Shown here: positions 1 to 5,511 of the stretch, one piece after another | Layout: every line of letters begins with the position of its first letter | Position numbering within the stretch: the first letter of the stretch is position 1 | Notes under the pieces: generated by a model | Databases searched by the model: none | Told to the model about the DNA's origin: nothing | The model's input: only the letters and a program-made list of their open reading frames with translations | Made by a program: the position numbers and the translations under genes | Source of the DNA: Anaerolineales bacterium | GTDB lineage: Bacteria; Chloroflexota; Anaerolineae; Anaerolineales; UBA6663 | DNA: 6,927 nucleotides | Reading direction: 5' to 3' | NCBI GenBank assembly: GCA_016789165.1 | Contig: JAEURL010000662.1 | Location: forward strand, 1 to 6,927

Positions 1-505
1 CCGCCAGGTCCACGGGGGTCAGGCCCAGCGTGGTCAGGTTGGCGGGGTTGGCCACCGCCACCAGCAGGCGCAGCGGGCGCTCGCCCACGGGCTTGTAATC
101 GGCCGTCTTCTGGCTGGTGTAGCGCGAGAAAGGGGTGTCCACCGAGGTGGCCAGCGGGCCCAGGTCTCCGCGCCGCAGGTGGTAGAGGCGCTCCCAGGGC
201 AGGGCGTGCAGCTCCGCCGCGCGGGCGTCCAGGCGCAGGCGGACCCGCAGCCGGCCCTCGGTCTGGCTGGCGGCCCGCTCGCCGATGGCCAGGTAGGCGT
301 CGCGGATGCTGCCGGCGAAGAGCGCCTCGTGGAGCAGCCGCCCGTAGGCGTCGGCGTTGGTCTGGGCCGCGCGCAGCCGGCCGGCGTCCAGCCGGAGCTG
401 GCCGTCCTCCACCTTGGTGCCGTCATCCGATTCCACTTCCACCGGGTAGAAGCCGGCGGCGTCCTGGGGGCGGATCCGGATGGTCAGGTCAGCGTAGTCG
501 GGCAT
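1..505 (-). CDS. CHAT-domain (caspase-like) protein, N-terminal part, cut by the window edge
   Basis: I see 168 codons from ATG 505-503, running off the left edge with no stop. The start is supported by GGGGAGAG at 522-515, nine bases upstream. The protein begins MPDYADLTIRIRP. Residues 57-71 (RLLHEALFAGSIRDA) and 85-111 (an RLRVRLRLD strand, then LHALPWERLYHL) match the N-terminal part usual in bacterial CHAT proteins: a beta strand, the PWE motif and a short Tyr-rich turn. A SVDTPFSRYT segment (121-130) and a core strand PLRLLVAVANPANL (144-157) follow. CHAT domains are caspase-fold cysteine peptidases or their inactive relatives, often fused to TPR, NACHT or WD40 partners and linked to defence or cell-death signalling. 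The catalytic His and Cys would lie beyond the edge, so neither activity nor partner domains can be judged. Family assignment is from memory of the PWE-containing N-terminal region and is fairly confident; function is open. Confidence 0.72.
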   Translation of the reverse strand, partial: MPDYADLTIRIRPQDAAGFYPVEVESDDGTKVEDGQLRLDAGRLRAAQTNADAYGRLLHEALFAGSIRDAYLAIGERAASQTEGRLRVRLRLDARAAELHALPWERLYHLRRGDLGPLATSVDTPFSRYTSQKTADYKPVGERPLRLLVAVANPANLTTLGLTPVDLA

Positions 506-514
506 GCCATCACA

Positions 515-531
515 CTCTCCCCGCGGCGGGG
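515..531 (-). promoter_or_regulatory. Ribosome binding site of the CHAT gene overlapped by a small GC hairpin
   Basis: The minus-strand leader reads CCCCGCCGCGGGGAGAG. CCCCG and CGGGG pair perfectly around a CCG triloop, and the 3' arm supplies the GGGG of the GGGGAGAG Shine-Dalgarno sequence. In the folded mRNA the ribosome site would be partly hidden, which could keep translation low. The stem is short, so this may be incidental in GC-rich DNA. Confidence 0.35.
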
Positions 532-568
532 TTCGGGATTATCGCTAGGAAACGGTGGAATGGCGTTC

Positions 569-596
569 ATTCTATCACCGGGCCGGTGCGCGACAA
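569..596 (-). promoter_or_regulatory. Candidate sigma70-type promoter for the CHAT gene
   Basis: On the minus strand, TTGTCG (596-591; 4 of 6 to TTGACA) is followed after 16 bases by TAGAAT (574-569; 5 of 6 to TATAAT). Transcription would start near 562 and give a leader of about 57 bases carrying the GGGGAGAG ribosome site. This is a consensus match only. Confidence 0.42.
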
Positions 597-629
597 AATA
601 GGACCAAAGGTGTCCAGACAACGCGGTTT

Positions 630-657
630 TTGGTGGGCCTGGCTTCTCCTTTATAAT
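630..657 (+). promoter_or_regulatory. Promoter of the prenyltransferase-mvk-ipk operon, probably giving a leaderless mRNA
   Basis: A perfect TATAAT (652-657) sits 16 bases after TTGGTG (630-635; 3 of 6 to TTGACA). A start point 7-8 bases past the -10 box falls on or next to the A of the ATG at 665. No Shine-Dalgarno sequence is visible between the box and the ATG. Both facts fit a transcript that begins at its start codon. Confidence 0.55.
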
Positions 658-664
658 CGACGGC

Positions 665-1543
665 ATGTGGATGGCTCTCTTCAAAACCATGCGCCCCAAG
701 CAATGGACGAAAAACGTCTTCATCTTTGCGGCGCTCGTCTTCGATCACAAGCTGCTCCAGACCGACCTGCTCCTGCGCACGCTGGCCGGCTTCGGCCTGC
801 TGTGCCTGCTCTCCAGCACGGTCTATCTGCTTAACGACCTGGCCGACATCGAGAAGGACCGCCGGCACCCCAAGAAGCGCCACCGGCCGCTGGCCTCCGG
901 CCAGCTCAAGCCGCCCGCGGCGATCACGACCGTGGTCGTTTTTGTGGCCGTGGCCCTGCCGCTGGCCTTCCTGCTGGACTGGCGCTTCGGGCTGATCGGC
1001 GTGGTTTACCTGGCCGTCAACCTGCTGTATTCCTTCTGGCTCAAGAACATGGTGCTGGTGGATGTGCTGCTGGTGGCGCTCGGCTATCTGCTGCGCGTCA
1101 GCGCCGGCGCCGTGCTGGTGGCCTCCAGCATCTCGCCCTGGCTGTACATCTGCATGACGCTGCTGGCGCTCTTCCTGGGCTTCGGCAAGCGGCGCGGCGA
1201 GCTGCTGCTGATGCAGGCTGATTCCAGCACCTCGCGGCGCGTGCTGGAGGAGTACAGCCTGCCCTTCCTGGATGAGCTGATCAACCTGGTGGCCACGGCC
1301 ACCATCGTGGCGTACTCGCTGTACACGTTCTCGGCCGAGAACCTGCCCCAGAACCACGCCATGATGCTGACGATCCCGTTCGTGCTGTACGCGATCTTCC
1401 GCTACCTCTACCTGATCCACATCCGGGGCGAGGGCGGCGCGCCCGACGAGCTGCTCCTGACCGACCGGCCGCTCCAGGTGACGATGGGGCTGTGGGGCCT
1501 GGCGGCTGTGCTGATCCTGTACCTGAACGCCCCGCGGCCATGA
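665..1543 (+). CDS. UbiA-family prenyltransferase, decaprenyl-phosphate phosphoribosyltransferase-like
   Basis: This is a 292-residue integral membrane protein with roughly nine hydrophobic segments, a usual length for UbiA-superfamily enzymes. It opens with MRPKQWTKNVFIFAAL (residues 9-24), typical of the DPPR-synthase branch. The first Asp-rich motif is N57-D58-x2-D61-x3-D65, followed by HPKKRHRPLASG (68-79). Further branch markers are YSFWLK (122-127), D133, R144 and the GKRRGEL stretch (174-180). Known members such as mycobacterial Rv3806c transfer phosphoribose from PRPP to decaprenyl phosphate, making a lipid-linked sugar donor for cell-envelope glycans; the Asp motif binds Mg-PRPP on the cytoplasmic side. 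Start ATG 665 fits the TATAAT placement; ATG 671 and ATG 692 are alternatives. The stop overlaps the mvk start (ATGA), so the gene leads a coupled operon with isoprenoid kinases. Acceptor lipid length and the end product are unknown; another UbiA specificity remains possible. Confidence 0.82.
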   Translation: MWMALFKTMRPKQWTKNVFIFAALVFDHKLLQTDLLLRTLAGFGLLCLLSSTVYLLNDLADIEKDRRHPKKRHRPLASGQLKPPAAITTVVVFVAVALPLAFLLDWRFGLIGVVYLAVNLLYSFWLKNMVLVDVLLVALGYLLRVSAGAVLVASSISPWLYICMTLLALFLGFGKRRGELLLMQADSSTSRRVLEEYSLPFLDELINLVATATIVAYSLYTFSAENLPQNHAMMLTIPFVLYAIFRYLYLIHIRGEGGAPDELLLTDRPLQVTMGLWGLAAVLILYLNAPRP

Positions 1544-2514
1544 TCAGCCCGGCCCGCGCCGCCGCGCCGGGCAAGGTCATCCTGCTCGGCGAGCACGCCG
1601 TGGTGTACGGCCAGCCGGCCCTGGCGGTGCCGGTGGCCGGCGTGCAGGCCGTGGCGACGGTGACGCCGCCGGCTGGGCCGCAGGCGGCCGCGGGCCTGTG
1701 GATTGAGGCCCGCGCTATCGGCCGGCGCTACCGGCTGGAGGCCGCCCGCCCGGCCGACCCGCTGGCGCTGGCGGCGCGGCTGACCCTGGAGAGGTGCGCC
1801 CCCGGCGCGCCGCCGCCGGCTGGCACCCTGACAATCGATTCCACCATCCCCATCGCCTCCGGGCTGGGCTCCGGGGCCGCCGTCTGCACGGCCGCGGTGC
1901 GCGCCCTGGCGGCGGCGCTGGGCCGGCCCCTGCCGCCGGCCGAGGTCTCGGCCCTGGTCTTCCAGACCGAGACGCTCCTGCACGGCACACCCTCCGGCAT
2001 CGACAACACCGTCATCGCCTACGGCCAGCCGGTCTGGTTCGTCAAAGGCCAGCCGCCGGAGCCTTTCACCATCGCCGCGCCCTTTCAGCTGCTCATCGCG
2101 GACACCGGCCAGCCCAGCCCCACCCGGATCACGGTCGGCGATGTGCGCGCCGCCTGGCAGCAGGCGCCGGCGCGCTGGGAGGCTGTCTTCCAGGCGATCG
2201 GCGCCCTGGTGCGCGAGGCGCGCGCGCTGCTGGCGGCGCCGGCGGCCGGAGGCGGCCTGGGCCGGCTGGGAGAGCTCTTGGACCGCAACCACGCCCATTT
2301 GCGCGAGCTGGGGGTCTCCAGCCCGGAGCTGGAGGCGCTGACCGCGGCGGCGCGGGCGGCCGGCGCCCTGGGGGCCAAGCTCTCCGGCGGCGGACGCGGC
2401 GGCAACCTGATCGCGCTGGTGGAAGCGCCGGCGGCGGACGCGGTGGAGGCCGCGCTGCTGCGGGCCGGGGCCAAGCGCGTGCTGAGGACGATGGTAGGGG
2501 CGGAGGCGCAATGA
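1540..2514 (+). CDS. mvk: Mevalonate kinase (GHMP kinase family)
   Basis: This 324-residue protein would phosphorylate mevalonate to mevalonate 5-phosphate with ATP in the cytoplasm. GHMP motif 1 is APGKVILLGEHAVVYG (residues 9-24). Motif 2 is PIASGLGSGAAV (104-115). The catalytic region ETLLHGTPSGIDN (144-156) places Glu144 and Asp155 eleven residues apart, the same spacing as the Mg-binding Glu and catalytic Asp of mammalian mevalonate kinase. Motif 3 is KLSGGGRGGN (280-289). I chose ATG 1540 because its ATGA overlaps the stop of the prenyltransferase and because family members start just before APGK. The 16-codon upstream extension reads through the preceding gene and has no family match. 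Two features differ from the textbook: Gly112 replaces the second Ser of GLGSSAA, and Arg286 with Asn289 sits in the glycine loop. It is co-operonic with ipk; no phosphomevalonate kinase or decarboxylase is nearby. Confidence 0.9.
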   Translation: MISPARAAAPGKVILLGEHAVVYGQPALAVPVAGVQAVATVTPPAGPQAAAGLWIEARAIGRRYRLEAARPADPLALAARLTLERCAPGAPPPAGTLTIDSTIPIASGLGSGAAVCTAAVRALAAALGRPLPPAEVSALVFQTETLLHGTPSGIDNTVIAYGQPVWFVKGQPPEPFTIAAPFQLLIADTGQPSPTRITVGDVRAAWQQAPARWEAVFQAIGALVREARALLAAPAAGGGLGRLGELLDRNHAHLRELGVSSPELEALTAAARAAGALGAKLSGGGRGGNLIALVEAPAADAVEAALLRAGAKRVLRTMVGAEAQ

Positions 2515-3359
2515 CGAGAGACGAAAGCCGGCTCGGCGAGGGGGAAGCCCAGGCCCCGACGCCTTCAACCCTGACCTTCTTGAAGCTCGGCGGCTCGCTC
2601 ATCACGGACAAGGCCCGCCCGCGCACCCCGCGCCCGGAGGTCCTGGCGCGGCTGATGGCCGAGATCGCGGCGGCCCGCGCAGCCCGGCCGGACCTGGCCG
2701 TGGTGCTGGGCCACGGCTCGGGCTCGTTCGGGCACGTGGAGGGCAAGAAATACGGGACGCGCCTGGGCGTGCGCACGCCCGAACAATGGCGGGGCTATGC
2801 CGAGGTGCAGTGGGCGGCCAACCTGCTCAACCGCCTGGTGGTGGACGCGGCCCGCGCGGCCGGCCTGCCGGTGGTCAACTGCCCGCCCTCGGCCTCGGCC
2901 GTCTGCCGCGACGGCGTTCTGGAGGCGCTGGCGCTCGCGCCGATCGAGGCGGCGCTGGCCCACGGCCTGCTGCCGGTGGTGCAGGGCGACGTGGCTGTGG
3001 ATACGGTCCGCGGCGGCACCATCGTCTCCACCGAGGACGTCTTCGGCTACCTGGCGCCGCGCCTGCGGCCGGCGCGCGTCCTGCTGGCCGGCCTGGAGCG
3101 CGGGGTGCTGGCGCGCTGGCCGGACGGGGACGTGATCCCGGAGGTCAGGGCGCTCGGCGGCGCGCCCTTGGCCGCGGTGGGCGGCGCGCACACGGCCGAT
3201 GTCACCGGCGGGATGGAGGCCAAGGTGCGCGAGACCCTGGCGCTCACGGCCGGCGTGCCCGGCTGCGAGGCCCTGATCTTCTCGGGTGAAACACCCGGCC
3301 ACGTGCGGCGCGCGCTGCTGGGCGAGGCGGTGGAGGGCACGCGCCTGCGCGGCGGCTGA
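2511..3359 (+). CDS. ipk: Isopentenyl phosphate kinase (amino acid kinase family)
   Basis: This 282-residue enzyme would phosphorylate isopentenyl phosphate to isopentenyl diphosphate, the last step of the alternative mevalonate route. The N-terminal ATP-site motif is FLKLGGSLITDK (residues 23-34), with Lys25 as the likely phosphate-contacting lysine. GHGSGSFGHVEGKKYG (67-82) carries His75, equivalent to the catalytic histidine that marks this family among amino acid kinases. VVQGDVAVD (156-164) and ADVTGGMEAKV (229-239) are the substrate and nucleotide-end motifs. The start ATG 2511 overlaps the mvk stop (ATGA) and has GGAGG at 2502-2506. About 20 variable residues precede the kinase core and have no internal Met. 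An AGLERGVL segment (193-200) stands where archaeal members usually have a TDVDGV-like loop. Known bacterial IPKs are mainly in Chloroflexota. Aspartate or glutamate 5-kinase is unlikely given His75 and the context. Confidence 0.9.
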   Translation: MTRDESRLGEGEAQAPTPSTLTFLKLGGSLITDKARPRTPRPEVLARLMAEIAAARAARPDLAVVLGHGSGSFGHVEGKKYGTRLGVRTPEQWRGYAEVQWAANLLNRLVVDAARAAGLPVVNCPPSASAVCRDGVLEALALAPIEAALAHGLLPVVQGDVAVDTVRGGTIVSTEDVFGYLAPRLRPARVLLAGLERGVLARWPDGDVIPEVRALGGAPLAAVGGAHTADVTGGMEAKVRETLALTAGVPGCEALIFSGETPGHVRRALLGEAVEGTRLRGG

Positions 3360-3373
3360 GGGCCTTTTAAAAC

Positions 3374-3406
3374 GTCCGCGCCCGGCCGCATGGGCCGGGC
3401 GCGGAT
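3374..3406. terminator. Shared intrinsic terminator between convergent operons
   Basis: A perfect 13-bp inverted repeat, TCCGCGCCCGGCC (3375-3387) and its complement (3393-3405), encloses the loop GCATG; a G-T pair extends it by one. In the minus direction the stem is followed within two bases by TTTT (3370-3367), a short U-tract, so it best fits the end of the cytochrome-nrfD operon. In the plus direction no T-run follows, although TTTTAAAA precedes the stem. It lies 15 bases after the ipk stop and 37 bases beyond the nrfD stop. Confidence 0.62.
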
Positions 3407-3442
3407 CCCCAGGAGAGAAGGGACACACCGATCGGCAGCCGC

Positions 3443-4714
3443 TCAGTCCCCAGCGGGGGTGGGGGCCAAACGCGGCGCTGACGGCGCATGCGCCTCGCTT
3501 TCGGCCAGCTGCCGGTGATCCACGATATTTAGATACCGCACCCCCAGCGAGAAGGCCAGCAGGCCGTAGGCCACAATGCCGGCGCCCACCACCCACTCGA
3601 CCAGGGCCGGCGTGTACTCGGTGTAGCGGGCCACGATCTCGGTGGGCAGGTAGGTGAGCAGCACCAGTTGGCCAACCAGGTTGGTATCCCAGCGGTAGGC
3701 CACCACGCCGCCGACCACCAGCGCCAGGGCCAGCATGCGCACCCAGGGGATGCGCCGGAAGCGCGGCAGGATCAGCAGGACGGCGGGCACCAAGGCCCCG
3801 AACAGGATCTCGCCAAACCAGAAGTTGAACGAGAGCTCGCCGCTGGTGAGCATACTCAGGCCTTCATTGCGGCCCGGCCAATAGGTGTAGGTCATGCTGA
3901 AGGCATCCCAGAAGCGGAAGTACAGGTAGCCCACCAGGATCCAGCCGATCACCAGGGCGAGGCGGTCCAGCAGGCTGTCGTCCACCTTGGCCTTGGGGGT
4001 CAGCCGGCCGGCCAGCATGGAGGCCAGCACGGTCATGGCCGGGCCGGCCGCCGCCGCCGAGAGGATGAACAGCACCGAGAGGTCCGGCTTGTACCAGATC
4101 GGCCGGGCCTTGAGCACGCCATACAGCGCGCCCAGGGATGACTGGTGCAGGGACGAGAGGCCCAGGCCGATCAGGGCCAGGACCGGGGCGTAATGGTGGA
4201 CGCGGGACATCCAGCCGGCCAGCCGCGGCAGGCGGCTCTTGAACCACTCCGCCTGGGCGATGATGGGCATGGTCTCGAACAGCAGCACCGTGAAGTAGCA
4301 CATGATGCACATGCTCACTTCCCACATCACGGAGTGCGTGTTCCAGTAGACCAGGGCGTGCCAGAACCGGAACGGCTGGCCGATATCCATGAACAGGCAC
4401 AGCATGGCCATGCTGTAGCCGATCAGGCCGACGAAGGTGGCCGTGCGGGCCACCGGCTGGAAGCGCTTCAGGCCCAGCAGGTAGACGGCCGCGCACAGCA
4501 GGAAGGCGCCGGCGCTCAGGGCGATCGACGACAGGTCAATGGTGATCCACAGGCCCCACGGCACCAGGTCGTTCAGGTTGGTGACCACCAGGCCCTTCCA
4601 CAGCACGATCACGCCGCCGACGGCGGCCGCCGCGATCACGAGCGCCAGGGCGCCGGCCCACAGCCAGAACGGCCCCGGGCGGCGGAAGCGGAGGAGATAT
4701 TGTGGCAGAGTCAT
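3443..4714 (-). CDS. nrfD: NrfD/HybB-family integral membrane subunit, quinone-interacting
   Basis: This 423-residue polytopic membrane protein has about ten hydrophobic segments. Family hallmarks are VPWGLWITIDLSSIALSAGA (residues 51-70), DIGQPFRFWHALVYWN (110-125), SSLHQSSLGALY (187-198), the ELSFNFWFGEILFG stretch (293-306) and YRWDTN (340-345). NrfD-type subunits bind no haem. They anchor an external Fe-S partner, exchange electrons with the quinone pool and, in alternative complex III and polysulfide reductase, are thought to conduct protons. The VPWGLWI and HQSSLG motifs lean towards the longer HybB/DsrP/HmcC branch. ATG 4714 overlaps the Fe-S gene stop (ATGA) and has AGGAGG at 4727-4722, seven bases upstream. 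The C-terminal tail (about 402-423) is Ala/Pro-rich and not membrane-embedded. It is the last gene of the operon, followed by the hairpin at 3374-3406. The overall reaction direction (quinol oxidation or quinone reduction) cannot be read from sequence. Confidence 0.88.
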   Translation of the reverse strand: MTLPQYLLRFRRPGPFWLWAGALALVIAAAAVGGVIVLWKGLVVTNLNDLVPWGLWITIDLSSIALSAGAFLLCAAVYLLGLKRFQPVARTATFVGLIGYSMAMLCLFMDIGQPFRFWHALVYWNTHSVMWEVSMCIMCYFTVLLFETMPIIAQAEWFKSRLPRLAGWMSRVHHYAPVLALIGLGLSSLHQSSLGALYGVLKARPIWYKPDLSVLFILSAAAAGPAMTVLASMLAGRLTPKAKVDDSLLDRLALVIGWILVGYLYFRFWDAFSMTYTYWPGRNEGLSMLTSGELSFNFWFGEILFGALVPAVLLILPRFRRIPWVRMLALALVVGGVVAYRWDTNLVGQLVLLTYLPTEIVARYTEYTPALVEWVVGAGIVAYGLLAFSLGVRYLNIVDHRQLAESEAHAPSAPRLAPTPAGD

Positions 4715-5487
4715 GACTGCGCCTCCTGGCGGGCCGGCAGGTAGTACACGCGCGGCCCGGTGCCCAGATCTTCCCGCAGGCGATAGTGCGGGTTCTGCGC
4801 CAGCAAGCGGCTGACCTCAGACTCGGGGTCATTCAGGTCGCCGAAGACGCGCGCTTTGGCCGGGCAGGCCACCACGCAGGCCGGCGTGGCCTCCGGGTCC
4901 ACCCCGGGCGTCAGGCCCAGCGCCAGGCCGCGGTCGATGCGGTGCACGCAGAACGAGCACTTCTCGGGCACGCCGCGCGGCCGGCGCGCGATTTCGGGCT
5001 GGCCCCACTGCGGCACGGCCGGGTTCGGCCCGGTGAAATCTTCCCAGTTGAAGGCCCGCGCGCCGTATGGGCAGGCCACTTCGCAGTACCGGCAGCCGAT
5101 GCACTTGTCGTAGTCCATCATCACGATGCCGTCGGCGCGGTAGTAGCTGGCGCCCACCATGCACACTTCCACGCAGGGCGCGTGCTCGCAGTGCATGCAC
5201 GGCCGCGGCAGGAAGACCGGCTGGCCGTCCACCTGGCCGGCCGCGATGACGCGGTTCCAGGCGATGGTCGGCGGGACGTCGTTGTGGGCGCGGCAGGCCT
5301 GGGTGCAGTAGCCGCACCCCGTGCACTTGGCTTGGTCGATCACCATCGCCCAGCGGTGCTCGCTGCTGCCGACCGGCTGCGAGGCGCGCGCCAAGCGGGC
5401 GTACTGCAGACCGGCGGCGGAGGCCACGCCGGCGGCGGCGGCCGCCTTCAGGAAGGCGCGGCGGGTAAGACGCGGGTTCTTGGCCAT
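4711..5487 (-). CDS. Tat-exported 4x[4Fe-4S] ferredoxin-type subunit (HybA/DsrO/NrfC-like)
   Basis: This 258-residue electron-transfer protein would sit on the outer membrane face, bridging the cytochrome and NrfD. A twin-arginine signal, LTRRAFLKAAAAAG (residues 7-20), runs into an Ala-rich helix to about residue 36. Four cysteine groups follow in the usual interleaved order: C55/58/61/65, C97/100/105/109, C129/132/135/139 and C177/180 with C204/208, enough for four [4Fe-4S] clusters. Length and order match HybA, DsrO and NrfC. One departure is Met110-Val111 after C109, where a Pro usually follows the last cysteine of that group. ATG 5487 has a GGAGAG ribosome site just upstream and lies 24 bases after the cytochrome stop; the stop overlaps the nrfD start. 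No molybdopterin subunit is adjacent, so the protein probably passes electrons between the quinone-reactive NrfD and the octahaem cytochrome. That wiring is an inference from gene order. Confidence 0.9.
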   Translation of the reverse strand: MAKNPRLTRRAFLKAAAAAGVASAAGLQYARLARASQPVGSSEHRWAMVIDQAKCTGCGYCTQACRAHNDVPPTIAWNRVIAAGQVDGQPVFLPRPCMHCEHAPCVEVCMVGASYYRADGIVMMDYDKCIGCRYCEVACPYGARAFNWEDFTGPNPAVPQWGQPEIARRPRGVPEKCSFCVHRIDRGLALGLTPGVDPEATPACVVACPAKARVFGDLNDPESEVSRLLAQNPHYRLREDLGTGPRVYYLPARQEAQS

Positions 5488-5511
5488 GGGGCTCTCCTCT
5501 CCTGGCTGGGC

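Larger units (their letters stand above)
506..664. other. Divergent intergenic region with two back-to-back promoters
   Basis: No gene is visible in these 159 bases. They lie between the leftward CHAT gene and the rightward prenyltransferase operon. The GC content is clearly lower than in the flanking genes around 541-600 and 625-660, where both candidate promoters lie. The two -35 elements are about 33 bases apart. Between them is a small inverted repeat, TGTC-CA-GACA at 611-620, which could be an operator half-site pair or chance. Confidence 0.6.

Noticed and set aside
34..426. Alternative minus-strand frame inside the CHAT gene
   Set aside because: Pro/Arg/Thr-rich with no motif; the frame from ATG 505 gives the PWE-containing CHAT-like sequence and has a ribosome site.
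575..1420. Minus-strand open frame opposite the prenyltransferase
   Set aside because: Gln/His/Arg-rich complement of hydrophobic codons. It would also run across the divergent promoter region.
1492..1539. Upstream in-frame extension of mevalonate kinase starting at ATG 1492
   Set aside because: The 16 extra residues overlap the prenyltransferase gene and precede the APGK motif without family match; ATG 1540 has the ATGA overlap.
1408..2568. Long open frame on the minus strand opposite mvk and the end of the prenyltransferase
   Set aside because: Low-complexity Arg/Gly/Ala composition and no motifs; it is antisense to genes with clear conserved motifs.
3668..4141. Plus-strand open frame opposite nrfD
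   Set aside because: Gln/His/Ala-rich composition from the complement of a membrane protein; no ribosome site or motif.
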